Positions 26,794-37,351 of a DNA stretch of 64,000 bases are shown piece by piece. The notes beneath the pieces are model-generated. The model made no database searches. It saw nothing but the letters and a program-made list of their open reading frames with translations, and was not told the origin of the DNA. A program made the translations under genes and the position numbers. The DNA is taken from assembly GCF_001567565.1 (NCBI RefSeq), contig NZ_LSSW01000024.1:1-64000 (forward strand). Reading direction: 5' to 3'. Source of the DNA: Ectopseudomonas composti. Its GTDB lineage: Bacteria; Pseudomonadota; Gammaproteobacteria; Pseudomonadales; Pseudomonadaceae. Position 1 is the stretch's first letter. Every line of letters begins with the position of its first letter.

Positions 26794-27884
26794 TGGTCGC
26801 TCCGGCGCAGGATGGTTTCACTTACACGCAGCGCATCAATACCCTGATAGCAGGGCAGTGTTATAGTCTGCCGCTGCAATAACTCTGAATTGGGCTGAAC
26901 GTCCGAATAACGTCCACGATAGTACGTCGTGCCGCTCAGGCAGTAAGTACCGATGGTGGTTTCGATACCATCTTCGCGCAAGCCGCTGATCAGCGCATCC
27001 CGATCAACACCGTCCGGAACCCGGAAAACCAAGGACTGCACGTTGTGGACCACATCCACAGCGCGTTGTTGCGGTAAGAAACCAGCACCACCTAGTAAGC
27101 GCACATATTCAGCTCTGATCTCGTTACGCTCCGCAACGATGGCGTCCAATTTGCGCAACTGCACGCGCCCCATTAGCGCTTGAGGCTCGGAAAGACGATA
27201 GTTGTAGCCATGGTCAATGAAATCAAGACCATAACCCAGCATACCGCTGGCCCCATGATTGAGTTTCACGTCGAACCATGCAGACCAATCATCACGATTC
27301 GTGGTGATCGCACCGCCCTCACCAGTGGTCAAGAGCTTGCGAGGATGAAAACTGAAGCAGGTCAGATCCGCTATATTCCCCACACGTACGCCCTGTTCGC
27401 TGCTGCCGATGGCGCAAGCGGCATCCTCGATGAACGGCACCCCATACTCTTTGCAGATTGCAGCGATTTCATGCATTCCACTGGGATTACCGAACGCATC
27501 AACAGCGATAACAGCTTTGGTTTTTGCACTCATGCAAGCGCGCAATGCGCTGGGCAGCATATTGTAGGTATCGAGCGATACATCGGCAAAGACAGGACGC
27601 GCTCCCAGGTCCTCCACAACGTTTGCTGTGGCGGGGAAAGAGAAATCGGAAACTACAACTTCGTCACCCGGCTCAATCCCAATCAGCTTCAGACAAACGC
27701 TTAGCGCAGTAGTGGCAGAAGTGGCCAGATGCGTGTGCCGTGCACCGGTATAGGCGCATATTTCTTTACGAAACGCATCCACGTGTTGCCCACGGGTAAA
27801 AATGCCACTTTCAAATATTTGCCGCATCTCGCCTTCGACTTCATCGAAACCGATATAGGGCTTCATCAAACGGATCTGGCTCAT
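26790..27884 (-). CDS. DegT/DnrJ/EryC1 sugar aminotransferase
   Basis: A 364-aa PLP enzyme. K183 in FSFHPRKLLTTGEGGAITTN is the Schiff-base lysine; FIEDAACAIGS (151-161) and ATSATTALSVCL (54-65) are the cofactor-contact segments. The HPRK(L)-TTGEGG form is typical of 4-amino transferases (ArnB, PseC, perosamine-type). It is coupled to the SDR gene upstream and the formyltransferase downstream by 4-bp overlaps, giving a keto-sugar, amino-sugar, formamido-sugar series. C4 specificity is an inference. Confidence 0.87.
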   Translation of the reverse strand: MSQIRLMKPYIGFDEVEGEMRQIFESGIFTRGQHVDAFRKEICAYTGARHTHLATSATTALSVCLKLIGIEPGDEVVVSDFSFPATANVVEDLGARPVFADVSLDTYNMLPSALRACMSAKTKAVIAVDAFGNPSGMHEIAAICKEYGVPFIEDAACAIGSSEQGVRVGNIADLTCFSFHPRKLLTTGEGGAITTNRDDWSAWFDVKLNHGASGMLGYGLDFIDHGYNYRLSEPQALMGRVQLRKLDAIVAERNEIRAEYVRLLGGAGFLPQQRAVDVVHNVQSLVFRVPDGVDRDALISGLREDGIETTIGTYCLSGTTYYRGRYSDVQPNSELLQRQTITLPCYQGIDALRVSETILRRSDQ

Positions 27885-28858
27885 GTACGGTTTCCGATCA
27901 AATGGGTATACCAGCCGAGAGTTTCGCTAAGCCCCTCTTCGAATGGGGTCAGGCGATATTTAATCAGCCCCTTCACCTTCTCGTTACTGGCATTGTGCGA
28001 CAGCACGTCGGAATGGCGTGCAGGTTTGCGCAGGATCTCACCACTGTAGCTGTAGTGGGCACATATCCTCGGGATCAACTCATTGATCGAGATTTGGTTA
28101 TCGGTGGAGATGTTCACCGTTTCACCGGACGGCAGCACTGCGTGCAGCTTAACCACAGCATCTACGGTGTCGTGGACGTATATGAAATCGCGGCTCTGCG
28201 TGCCTTCGCCATGGATTTCCGGAGTGCCGCCAGTGAGCAGGCGCACGGCAGTGATCGGAATCACGCCAGCCAGCATGCCTTTGTGATTCTGCCGAGGTCC
28301 GTAGTTGTTGAACGGGCGAACGATGTAAGCGTCTACGCAGAACATACGCACATAGCTTTCCACCGCAAGGTCCGCGGCAGCCTTGCCCGCTGCATAGGTC
28401 GTAGTGGGATTACGCGGATGAGCTTCATCCATCGGCTCGTACACGGCCGAGCCATACACCTCCGAGGTGGAGAAGTGGCAGAGAGTCTTGAACAACCCGC
28501 GACGCTGCAGCTCAAGCAGGTTCAGCACCACCTTGACATTGGTGTCGAACGCGTTGGCCGGATTGAGGAAGGAGTAGTTCAGCGCCTTGGTCGCGCAGTT
28601 GAACACCACGTCGATGACGTGGTTGGCAAATATGTACTCCAGGCTGGTGCTCAGCTCAGCGTCATCACGGTAGAAGGTGGCCTTGCCGCTGGCCAGGGCC
28701 TCGACCAGGTTGTCTTCGGAGCCGACGAAGAGGTTGTCGATCACCACCACGTGAGCGGCACCTTCGGCCAGCAAGCGGTCCACCAGGTGGCTGCCGATGA
28801 AGCCGGCGCCGCCCGTGACTAGAACACCCTTGCCCGCAAAACCTTCTCGAATCGTCAT
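27881..28858 (-). CDS. Extended SDR nucleotide-sugar dehydratase/decarboxylase/epimerase
   Basis: A 325-aa extended short-chain dehydrogenase. The NAD-binding motif is GGAGFIG (16-22), the active-site region STSEVYG (130-136) and the catalytic pair Y155/K159 (YAAGK); RPFNNYGPRQ follows. TSEVYG with Glu is shared by 4,6-dehydratases of the LegB/GMD kind, UDP-xylose synthases and the ArnA decarboxylase, so the reaction cannot be fixed from motifs. The following aminotransferase and formyltransferase require a keto product, which favours dehydratase or oxidative decarboxylase over epimerase. Start chosen at 28858, where ATG overlaps the upstream stop. Confidence 0.85.
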   Translation of the reverse strand: MTIREGFAGKGVLVTGGAGFIGSHLVDRLLAEGAAHVVVIDNLFVGSEDNLVEALASGKATFYRDDAELSTSLEYIFANHVIDVVFNCATKALNYSFLNPANAFDTNVKVVLNLLELQRRGLFKTLCHFSTSEVYGSAVYEPMDEAHPRNPTTTYAAGKAAADLAVESYVRMFCVDAYIVRPFNNYGPRQNHKGMLAGVIPITAVRLLTGGTPEIHGEGTQSRDFIYVHDTVDAVVKLHAVLPSGETVNISTDNQISINELIPRICAHYSYSGEILRKPARHSDVLSHNASNEKVKGLIKYRLTPFEEGLSETLGWYTHLIGNRT

Positions 28859-29808
28859 GCCTGAACCGCCGCCTGAATTTGTGCACATATCTTCATTGCG
28901 TCGACGCCGGCGTCGACACCCGGAACCTGCCCTGCTCCCAACTGACGGCAGCTGGACATGAACACCTGTAGTTCAGTCAGCAGGGCTTCCTGCGGAGCAA
29001 CCGCCACACTTTCTTGGATAGCCGATATGGCATAGGGCAGGCTGCCGCTGTCACGCGCCTCGGACTGGCGGTTGATCAGGATTTCCTTACGCAGAAGATC
29101 ACAGTCGACGAACATGTCGACGCAGGTGCCTTCGATCTGGCGAATTTTTTTGTCCGTCACACGACTGGCCTGGATGCGCGAAAACTGGCCGTTTTCGTGA
29201 GTAATGAGTGCCGAGGCGAAGTCGATCATATTGCCGTGTGCGAAGCCGTGGGCGGCTACCGACTGGGCAGGGCCGTTGAGGTACAGGGCCAGGTCGATGT
29301 CGTGGATCATCAGATCGGTGACCACGTCGACATCGGTGATGCGCGCGCTGACTTTGTTGGTTCGGGTGAAGTCCAGGCTAATGACGCGTTCGGTGCGATC
29401 AAGCACGGTCTTCAGTGCCTGTACCGCCGGATTGAAGCGCTCGATGAAGCCCACCTGCACGTTGAGCCCCTTCTCGCGGGCAAACGCCGCGATTTCCTGC
29501 GCCTCTTCCAGGGTGGCAGCCAGCGGCTTCTCGACGAAGATATTCTTCACATGGGCAGCGGCCAGGCGAATGTAGTCGGCGTGGGTCACGGTCGGCGTGC
29601 AGATCACCACCGCATCGACATCGGCCAGCAGCGGTGTCGGGTCGACCACGCCTGGGATGCCATGCGCCTCGCCGGCCCTAGCGGCGACTTCGGCATTGGC
29701 ATCGGCGACAAAGGCCAAGTCGACCCCCTTGAGCATCGACAGTACGCGCAGGTGGTTGCGCCCCATGTTACCAAGGCCGATGAGGCCTACCTTGAGCACT
29801 TGTTGCAT
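28855..29808 (-). CDS. Gfo/Idh/MocA-family sugar oxidoreductase (second WbpB-like)
   Basis: A 317-aa NAD-dependent oxidoreductase: Rossmann motif GLIGLGNMGRNHLR (about 7-20), the family signature VEKPLAATLEEAQE, and a C-terminal alpha/beta domain with HDIDLALYL. The likely start is ATG 29808, with GGAG 12 nt upstream, just after the previous stop. With the acyltransferase and aminotransferase genes before it, it repeats the wbpB-wbpD-wbpE gene set and probably oxidises C3 of a UDP-sugar for 3-amination. It is clearly different in sequence from wbpB at 33329. Confidence 0.85.
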   Translation of the reverse strand: MQQVLKVGLIGLGNMGRNHLRVLSMLKGVDLAFVADANAEVAARAGEAHGIPGVVDPTPLLADVDAVVICTPTVTHADYIRLAAAHVKNIFVEKPLAATLEEAQEIAAFAREKGLNVQVGFIERFNPAVQALKTVLDRTERVISLDFTRTNKVSARITDVDVVTDLMIHDIDLALYLNGPAQSVAAHGFAHGNMIDFASALITHENGQFSRIQASRVTDKKIRQIEGTCVDMFVDCDLLRKEILINRQSEARDSGSLPYAISAIQESVAVAPQEALLTELQVFMSSCRQLGAGQVPGVDAGVDAMKICAQIQAAVQA

Positions 29809-29812
29809 AACG

Positions 29813-30319
29813 TCAAACATCTCCAGAAACGCGATTACCTTCACGGTCGATACGAGCCACCGCACGTGCGGGGTTACCCATAACCAGGGTGTAGGGCGCA
29901 ACGTCCTTAGTCACCACGCTGCCCGCGGCAACCATGGCGAACTCGCCGATGGTGATGCCGCATACGATGGTAGCATTAGCGCCGATGCTGGCACCGTCGT
30001 CGATGCGCGTCGGAGTGATCATCCAGTCGGCATTGAAGGCGCGCGGCACCTTGTCGTTAGTGAAGCAGGCATTGGGCCCGACGAAGACGTCGTCGCCGAT
30101 CTCTACGCCGTTGTAAACCGAGACGCTGTTCTGGATCTTGCAGCGGTTGCCGATCTTCACTGCGTGGTCAATGTAGACATCCTTGGATAGGATGCAGCCC
30201 TCGCCGATCACCGCGTTCTCGCGGATCTGCACGTTGATCCAGACCTTGCTGCCAGCACCGATGCTGGCCTTGTCTGAAACATTGGCGCTGGGGTGGATGT
30301 AGATGTCATTAGCGGACAT
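29813..30319 (-). CDS. Hexapeptide-repeat sugar acetyltransferase (second WbpD-like)
   Basis: A 168-aa left-handed beta-helix acyltransferase with hexapeptide turns through most of its length (ASIGAGSKVWINVQIRENAV and IGNRCKIQNSVSVYNGVEIG). N-acetylation of a UDP-3-amino sugar is the expected reaction from its close match in layout to WbpD at 32740. The start is ATG 30319 behind a strong GGAGGT; an upstream GTG lies inside that Shine-Dalgarno. It overlaps the aminotransferase stop by 11 bp and ends 4 bp before the oxidoreductase start, so the trio is one module. Confidence 0.87.
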   Translation of the reverse strand: MSANDIYIHPSANVSDKASIGAGSKVWINVQIRENAVIGEGCILSKDVYIDHAVKIGNRCKIQNSVSVYNGVEIGDDVFVGPNACFTNDKVPRAFNADWMITPTRIDDGASIGANATIVCGITIGEFAMVAAGSVVTKDVAPYTLVMGNPARAVARIDREGNRVSGDV

Positions 30320-31439
30320 TTCCACCTCCGAGAACCGAACCGACCACGTCGACTACGCGCAGTTGCTCGGCTTCAGTCATGTAGGGGAACAGCGGCAGGT
30401 TCAACACCGAGGCGCACAGCTGCTCGCCGATCTGGCCGCCAAAGTGGCCCTTGATATAGGCCGCAGCCCCTGGCTGACTGGACATGACGCTGGGATAGAT
30501 GTTGCCAAACCCAATGCCTTCGGCCTTGAGGCGGGCCTCCAGGCTGGCCTTTAATGCGGCATCCGGCACTAAGCAGACATTGCAGTAGCCATTTTCTTCA
30601 TAGCCGGCCGGCGCATTCATTAACTGGATGCCGGTGGCCGGAAGGTGCTTCTGGTAAAACGCCACGGCTTCGCGGCGCGAGGCTATCCGTGCATCGATGT
30701 GATCCAGCGCCAGGTTGAGGAAGGCCGCCTGCAGCGAGTCCAGGCGCGAGTTCCAGCCCACGTCACCGTAGCCGTAGTGGGCGGTGCGGCCATGGTTGCC
30801 CAGGCGGCGGACCTTGTCGGCCAACTCGGCATCGTCGGTGAACACTGCACCGCCGTCACCGGCAGCGCCCAGCACCTTGGCCGGATAGAAGGAGGTGGTA
30901 GATATGTACGCGCCCTTATAGATGGGCTCGCCCTGATAACGGGCGCCAAAGGACTGGGCGCCGTCCTCCACCAGCACCACGCCCTGATCGCGGCACAATG
31001 CACGCAATTCAAGCAGGCGGGCAGTACCCCAGCCATACAGGTGCGCCACCAGTGCCGCCTTGGGCCGGGACTCGCGGATGGCCTGAGCAAAGGCATCGAA
31101 ACACACGCCGCCATCGCTGAGGTCGGCGTCTACCGTCACAGGTTTGGCGCCGACATTCACTACCGCCTCGAAGGTCGCCCAGAAGGTCACGTTCGGCACC
31201 AGCACCACGTCGCCCTCGCCCACGCCAACCGCACGCAGCGCCAGTTGCAGGGCATCGGTACCGTTGGCGCAACTCACCGCATGCGCGACCTGCAGTTCGG
31301 CCTGCAGACGGTTTTCAAGCGTAGCGACCTCAGCACCGCCGATGAATTGCGCGCCCAGGGTCATGGTATGGAATTTTTCCATCAGCGCCGTGTGGAAATC
31401 GGGCTCCAAGCGCTTGAGGTCAATAAAGGGAACGTTAAT
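30309..31439 (-). CDS. DegT/DnrJ sugar aminotransferase (second WbpE-like), apparent ATT start
   Basis: A 376-aa PLP aminotransferase. The lysine lies in STTSFYPAKVLGAAGDGG (K188 from the proposed start), the same SF-P-K-LG-GDGG pattern as WbpE, pointing to a 3-amino enzyme. The conserved family N terminus (INVPFIDLKRLEPDF) is encoded only if translation begins at ATT 31439, 8 nt after a perfect AAGGAG; TGA lies two codons upstream in frame. The first ordinary start is TTG 31409, which would cut off the FIDLK segment. It is followed by an acetyltransferase and an oxidoreductase that complete a 3-amino-sugar module. Confidence 0.86.
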   Translation of the reverse strand: MNVPFIDLKRLEPDFHTALMEKFHTMTLGAQFIGGAEVATLENRLQAELQVAHAVSCANGTDALQLALRAVGVGEGDVVLVPNVTFWATFEAVVNVGAKPVTVDADLSDGGVCFDAFAQAIRESRPKAALVAHLYGWGTARLLELRALCRDQGVVLVEDGAQSFGARYQGEPIYKGAYISTTSFYPAKVLGAAGDGGAVFTDDAELADKVRRLGNHGRTAHYGYGDVGWNSRLDSLQAAFLNLALDHIDARIASRREAVAFYQKHLPATGIQLMNAPAGYEENGYCNVCLVPDAALKASLEARLKAEGIGFGNIYPSVMSSQPGAAAYIKGHFGGQIGEQLCASVLNLPLFPYMTEAEQLRVVDVVGSVLGGGNVR

Positions 31440-31651
31440 TTTTCAATCTCCTTGACGAGGCGACCGGAGCTGCCGGCGCTGTAACAGCGAGAGGGGTTAA
31501 GCACAATAAACATAGGGTGCCGCGGGCCTGAACGATCATCCAGCCACATCTCGGCCTGATTTTTACCGACACCGCAGGGCAAACCCTGTCCCAAATCAGA
31601 AAGAGACTTCATTCTGTCAGGAACGCAAGACTCTCGCGGCGACCTTACCAC

Positions 31652-32743
31652 TCATGCTCCCAAACTCTCTTGCAATGTTTGGATGATGACACGCTGCGAG
31701 GAATCATCGAGATAGGGATGCATAGGCAAACTCATAACTCGCTCTGCAATGGCATCACCCACCAGTAGGCATGCAGCATCATCCTTCACCGCCGGTTGGC
31801 GGTTGAGCGGAATCGGGTAGTGCACCGCAGTAGGGATGCCGGCAGCCTTGAGACTCTCCTGCACTTTATCGCGTCCGGCCACCTGCACAGTGTACTGGGC
31901 CCAAGCGCTGCAGTTATGCGTCTCAACAAATGGTGCGGCAATACCGGCATCTCCCAGCAGACGACTGTAATCATGGGCGACTTGCTCACGCCGCTCCAGT
32001 TCGCGCGGGAATATTTCCAGCTTGGGCAGCAGAATTGCCGCCTGAAGGGTGTCTAGGCGGCTGTTAACGCCCACACGAATATGGTGGTAGCGACGATCCT
32101 GACCATGACGCGCGATCTGGCGCATTACCTTGGCCAATTCGTCATCGTTGGTGAAGATTGCTCCACCGTCGCCATAGCAACCCAAGGGCTTACTTGGGAA
32201 GAAGCTGGTGCAGGCAATGGTGGTCAAATTGCACGAGCGCTTGCCCTTGTACGTGGCACCGAAGCTCTGCGCGGCGTCCTCGATCACGGGGATGCCATGC
32301 CGGGCGGCGATAGCATTGATCGCATCGAAATCGGCGCATTGGCCATACAATGAAACAGGGATGATCGCTTTAGTGCGCTGCGTAATTGCAGCCTCGAGCA
32401 GCTGAGGATCCAGGTTGTAGGTACGCGGATCGATGTCCACATACACCGGTTTGGCCCCTAACAGAGCGACGGTTTCTGCAGTCGCGATGTAGGTGAACCC
32501 AGGGGTAATCACTTCATCGCCCGGACCGACACCCAGCGCCATCTGAGCAATCTGCAGCGCATCGGTACCATTGGCCACGCTGATGCAGTACTTGGCGCCC
32601 ACGAAGGCCGCCAGCTTTTCCTCCAGTTCGGCCACTTCTGGGCCAAGAATGTACTGACCGTGGGCCAGCACCCGCTGGATGTTGGCATCGATCTTGTCTT
32701 TGATCAGCGCCTGCTGCTTCTTGAGATCGATGAATTCGATCAC
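31652..32743 (-). CDS. wbpE: UDP-2-acetamido-2-deoxy-3-oxo-glucuronate aminotransferase
   Basis: A 363-aa PLP aminotransferase with the PLP lysine K185 in [36 protein letters not shown] (153-170) and the N terminus [11 protein letters not shown]. It makes UDP-GlcNAc(3NH2)A from the 3-keto product of WbpB, using glutamate. The GTG start at 32743 follows AGGAG at 8 nt and overlaps the wbpD stop (GTGA). Length and motifs match P. aeruginosa WbpE. A 212-bp gap to the next gene holds no convincing coding sequence. Confidence 0.95.
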   Translation of the reverse strand: MIEFIDLKKQQALIKDKIDANIQRVLAHGQYILGPEVAELEEKLAAFVGAKYCISVANGTDALQIAQMALGVGPGDEVITPGFTYIATAETVALLGAKPVYVDIDPRTYNLDPQLLEAAITQRTKAIIPVSLYGQCADFDAINAIAARHGIPVIEDAAQSFGATYKGKRSCNLTTIACTSFFPSKPLGCYGDGGAIFTNDDELAKVMRQIARHGQDRRYHHIRVGVNSRLDTLQAAILLPKLEIFPRELERREQVAHDYSRLLGDAGIAAPFVETHNCSAWAQYTVQVAGRDKVQESLKAAGIPTAVHYPIPLNRQPAVKDDAACLLVGDAIAERVMSLPMHPYLDDSSQRVIIQTLQESLGA

Positions 32744-33324
32744 TGCGCTTGCTCCTTTCTCAGAATGCCGCCCTCGAGCACATAGCGCTCCCCTGAGTGA
32801 ATACATAGCGCACTCCCCTCCCCGGTGAGTGGCAGATCCAACTGCTCGCCATGCTCGCTCATCCAGCCTATATGCCGGGCAGGAACACCTACCATCAGTG
32901 CATAGGCCGGCACGTCCTTGTTGACGACCGCGCCTGCACCAATGAAGGCGAACTCCCCGATGGTGACGCCACAGACGATGGTGCAGTTGGCCCCCAGCGT
33001 GGCACCCTTCTTCACCAAGGTGTCGCGGTATTCGCTCTTGCGTTCGATCAGCGAACGCGGGTTGTAGACGTTGGTGAAGACCATGCTTGGACCGCAGAAG
33101 ACGCCTTCCTCAAGTGTGACGTTGTCATACACCGAGACGTTGTTCTGGATCTTGCAGTGGTGGCCGATCAGCACCTTGTTGCCGACGAATACGTTTTGCC
33201 CTAGGGACACACATTTGCCAATCCGAGCGCCCGCGCATACGTGGACGAAATGCCAGATGCGCGAACCTTCGCCAATCTGTGCGCCTTCATCGACGATGGC
33301 GCTGGGATGCTGGTAGTGGCTCAT
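32740..33324 (-). CDS. wbpD: UDP-2-acetamido-3-amino-2,3-dideoxy-glucuronate N-acetyltransferase
   Basis: A 194-aa left-handed beta-helix acetyltransferase. It starts [20 protein letters not shown]; the repeat region runs to about 165 ([40 protein letters not shown]). It N-acetylates the C3 amine made by WbpE with acetyl-CoA, giving the UDP-2,3-diacetamido uronic acid. The start is the ATG 4 bp after wbpB; an open frame further upstream runs inside wbpB and is not real. Its stop overlaps the wbpE GTG. It resembles the second acetyltransferase at 29813. Confidence 0.94.
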   Translation of the reverse strand: MSHYQHPSAIVDEGAQIGEGSRIWHFVHVCAGARIGKCVSLGQNVFVGNKVLIGHHCKIQNNVSVYDNVTLEEGVFCGPSMVFTNVYNPRSLIERKSEYRDTLVKKGATLGANCTIVCGVTIGEFAFIGAGAVVNKDVPAYALMVGVPARHIGWMSEHGEQLDLPLTGEGSALCIHSGERYVLEGGILRKEQAQ

Positions 33325-33328
33325 AAGC

Positions 33329-34345
<1,017 letters not shown>

Positions 34346-35662
34346 TCAGGCCTTGATGACGTTCGGGTACGGAGCGCGATACTTGCCACGAGTATCGACG
34401 ATAAGGCGCGCATTAGTTTTGATCAGCTCGTAATCGAAACGCTCATGATCGGTGGCCAGCACCACGGCGTCGAAACTGGCGATGTTCTCAGCGCTCAGAG
34501 GCTCGCTGCGCAGATCGAAATGATGCTCACGCATCTGGGGGAATGTAGGTACATGCGGATCGCTGTAAGCAACAACACCACCTTTTGCCTCTATGAGTTC
34601 CATGATTTCTACTGAGGGAGATTCGCGCATGTCGTCGACATTCTTCTTGTAGGCGATACCCAATATCAGAACTCGACTACCCCTGAGAGCCTGCCCTCGA
34701 TCGTTCAGACCATCCATAAGCTTGCCAAGGACATATTCAGGCATGGCCTGATTTACTTCCCCAGACAGTTCGATGAAGCGGGTATGCAAGCCGTACTCAC
34801 GCGCCTTCCAGGTCAGGTAGAACGGATCGATCGGGATGCAGTGCCCGCCCAGGCCCGGCCCGGGATAGTAAGGGGTGAAGCCAAAGGGTTTGGTCGCAGC
34901 AGCATCGACCACCTCGAAGATATCGATACCCATGCGGTCAGCGACCACCTTCATTTCATTGACCAAGCCAATGTTCACCGCACGGTGAATGTTCTCCAGT
35001 AGCTTGGTCATTTCCGCCGCTTTCGTCGAGCTGACTGGCACGACCTGGTCGATGGCCTGCTCGTACAGGGCAATACCGACTTCAAGGCAGTTCGGCGTGT
35101 GGCCACCGATAACCTTGGGAATGGTGCGTGTCTCGAAATCTGGGTTGCCCGGATCTTCACGCTCTGGCGAGTAAACCAGGAAAACACTCTCGCCGACCCT
35201 CAGACCTGTCGATTCAACACGCGGCAGTAATTCTTCTTCAGTGGTGCCGGGATATGTTGTGCTTTCCAAGGAAACTACTTGCCCAGCACGTAGATACGGC
35301 GTAATCGCGTTCGTGGTATTGATCACGAAGCTCATATCGGGCTCGCGATACTTGTTGAGCGGAGTCGGCACACAGAGAATCAATGCGTCACATTCGCTGG
35401 CTCGAGCAAAATCGCAGGTCGCTTCAAAACCGCTCGCACGCGCTTTCGATATATGATCACTGGCAATATGCTCGATGTAGCTCTGACCAGCATTGAGCTT
35501 GTCAACCTTGACTGCATCGATATCAATGCCGAGCACGCGAAAACCGATGGCGTTGTAACGCAGCATCAACGGCAAACCGACATAGCCGAGACCGACGATA
35601 CCTATCAGGGCATCTCGACTTTTGAATTTATCGATATACGCCTGCAGCGAATCAGCCTTCAC
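34346..35662 (-). CDS. wbpA: UDP-N-acetyl-D-glucosamine 6-dehydrogenase
   Basis: A 438-aa NAD-dependent UDP-sugar dehydrogenase that oxidises C6 of UDP-GlcNAc twice to the uronic acid. N-terminal [14 protein letters not shown] (19-32) is the dinucleotide site; the catalytic cysteine is near residue 275 in [15 protein letters not shown]; the C-terminal UDP-binding domain has [20 protein letters not shown]. The start codon is GTG with GGGGTG upstream. It is the first sugar gene of the island and lies 21 bp after the MBL-fold gene, so both may share a transcript. Confidence 0.96.
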   Translation of the reverse strand: MKADSLQAYIDKFKSRDALIGIVGLGYVGLPLMLRYNAIGFRVLGIDIDAVKVDKLNAGQSYIEHIASDHISKARASGFEATCDFARASECDALILCVPTPLNKYREPDMSFVINTTNAITPYLRAGQVVSLESTTYPGTTEEELLPRVESTGLRVGESVFLVYSPEREDPGNPDFETRTIPKVIGGHTPNCLEVGIALYEQAIDQVVPVSSTKAAEMTKLLENIHRAVNIGLVNEMKVVADRMGIDIFEVVDAAATKPFGFTPYYPGPGLGGHCIPIDPFYLTWKAREYGLHTRFIELSGEVNQAMPEYVLGKLMDGLNDRGQALRGSRVLILGIAYKKNVDDMRESPSVEIMELIEAKGGVVAYSDPHVPTFPQMREHHFDLRSEPLSAENIASFDAVVLATDHERFDYELIKTNARLIVDTRGKYRAPYPNVIKA

Positions 35663-35683
35663 TATTACACCCCATCAAAAACG

Positions 35684-37147
35684 TCACGGAATTACTATCT
35701 TTAAGGTTTTGTCAGTCGCGGCATAACGCTGCTGCAGAACCGTTGCTAATTGCTGCTTGGCCTGAGACTCGCCATGTACAACGCGAACCTCTGACGGCCA
35801 GTGCGTCATCCGGGTAACAAAGCTCACCAGACCCGTTTGATCTGCATGGGCAGAATAACCACCTATGGTATGCACCTGAGCCCGAATGTCATAGCGCTGC
35901 CCGTCAAATTCCACATAGCCATTACGCGGCCCGAAACGCTGGATCTGTCTTCTCGGTGAGCCTTCGGCCTGGTAACCAACGAACAGCACGTCGTGCCGCT
36001 CATCGCCAAGCATGGCTTTCAGGTAATTGACGATACGCCCACTGGAGCACATGCCGTTACCGGCAATCACGATGGCGGGCTGCGCAGTTTGAGCCAGGCG
36101 ATTGACCATGGCGAGGTGGGCCTTGTGGCTATCCACCGTAAGCAGGTTACGGAAGGTCAGCGGATTGCGCCCTTCCTTCAAGCGCGCCTTTGCCTCGGCA
36201 TCCCAGAAATGATCGAGCTCCCGGTAGACCTGGGTGAAACGGCTGGCCAGGGGGGAATCAAGAATGATCGGCAGGTTCGACCAGTCGAGCGATGCGCGTT
36301 TCGCCCTGGCCAAGCCGGTGGCTTGCGACTGGCTCGCTACTGCCTTGAGCGATCGGCGATGAATGATGTCTTCCAGCTCGTAGAGCAGCTCTTGCGTTCG
36401 CCCGATGCTGAAGGCGGGAATCAGCACCGTACCGTTATTGCTCAGCGCATGTTCCAGCACCATCTCCAGGCGCTTACGGCGCGTGCGACGATCCTCATGC
36501 AAACGATCACCGTAGGTACTTTCGATAACCAGGACATCGGCTTTATGCGGCGCTTTCGGCGCTGGCAGGATGGGCGCATGAGGCGCACCCAGATCGCCGG
36601 AGAAAACAATGCGCTTTTTCTCACCTGTAGTGAGGTAATGCAGATCGACCTCAACATACGCGGAGCCAAGGATATGCCCGGCCCGCTGCAGCCGGATGCT
36701 GGCTTTCAGCTGCTTGCTATCCACCAAGGTGAACCATTGTTTGTAGGGAAGCGCGACGATGCGTTGCTCGATCAGCTTGAGATAGCGCTGAACCTGTCTC
36801 TGATCTCGGCTAAAGCCGAGCTTGAAGGCATCTTCCAGCACGATTGGCAGGAGTTTAGCTGATGGCTCACTACAGAGAATCGGCCCTTTGAAGCCGGCTG
36901 CAAGCAGGTAGGGGATGCGGCCAACGTGGTCGATATGAACATGCGTCGCGACCAGAGCCTTGATGCCGTCCAGAGAGAAATCGATGGCAAGCTTGCCGGC
37001 GCCTGCTCGACCTTCAGGGGAAGTTTCAGCGCCTTGAAAGAGGCCGCAGTCGATCAGCAGCGCGTGCTCATCGTCCATCTGTAGCTGATGGCATGAGCCC
37101 GTAACGCCGGTGACAGCGCCATGGTGAATAATGGAGGGGTACCGCAC
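35684..37147 (-). CDS. MBL-fold/beta-CASP nuclease-like protein (Ysh1/CPSF73-type)
   Basis: A 487-aa metallo-beta-lactamase fold protein. The metal motif is THVHIDH (68-74: H69, H71, D73, H74). A beta-CASP insert is suggested by VLIPAFSIGRTQELLYEL, and the C terminus has GNGMCSSGRIVNYLKAML, IGGYSAHADQ and RVVHGESQAK, the conserved CASP and RMMBL motifs of RNA 3'-processing nucleases. Bacterial members are thought to be RNA or DNA nucleases, but this subgroup's role is unknown. It stands between ihfB and wbpA, where P. aeruginosa has the chain-length gene wzz, and reads in the same direction as the O-antigen genes. Confidence 0.88.
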   Translation of the reverse strand: MRYPSIIHHGAVTGVTGSCHQLQMDDEHALLIDCGLFQGAETSPEGRAGAGKLAIDFSLDGIKALVATHVHIDHVGRIPYLLAAGFKGPILCSEPSAKLLPIVLEDAFKLGFSRDQRQVQRYLKLIEQRIVALPYKQWFTLVDSKQLKASIRLQRAGHILGSAYVEVDLHYLTTGEKKRIVFSGDLGAPHAPILPAPKAPHKADVLVIESTYGDRLHEDRRTRRKRLEMVLEHALSNNGTVLIPAFSIGRTQELLYELEDIIHRRSLKAVASQSQATGLARAKRASLDWSNLPIILDSPLASRFTQVYRELDHFWDAEAKARLKEGRNPLTFRNLLTVDSHKAHLAMVNRLAQTAQPAIVIAGNGMCSSGRIVNYLKAMLGDERHDVLFVGYQAEGSPRRQIQRFGPRNGYVEFDGQRYDIRAQVHTIGGYSAHADQTGLVSFVTRMTHWPSEVRVVHGESQAKQQLATVLQQRYAATDKTLKIVIP

Positions 37148-37351
37148 GAGTCAATCCCTTAACACTAGCTCTATCTAAAGGGACTCAGCCCGAGAATGCG
37201 CAATACGTCCACACACGACTAAACGAGAACCAACCTAAAGCAACATCAAAAAGCCACCAGCGTGAAAGCCCGCACATTCTGACGTTTTTTTTCTATTTGG
37301 CAAGCATAACGAAGTAATGACGCCAGCGAACCGACTTGAGATCCACGCGAA

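Noticed and set aside
31440..31651. Small minus-strand open frame in the gap between wbpE and the second aminotransferase (possible ATG at 31612)
   Set aside because: No recognisable domain, a weak ribosome site, and it runs into the next gene out of frame. It may be a relic of a deleted gene, but there is not enough to call it.
35663..37351. JUMPstart/ops element for the O-antigen operon
   Set aside because: I looked for GGCGGTAG-type sequence on the minus strand before wbpA and before the MBL gene and did not see it.
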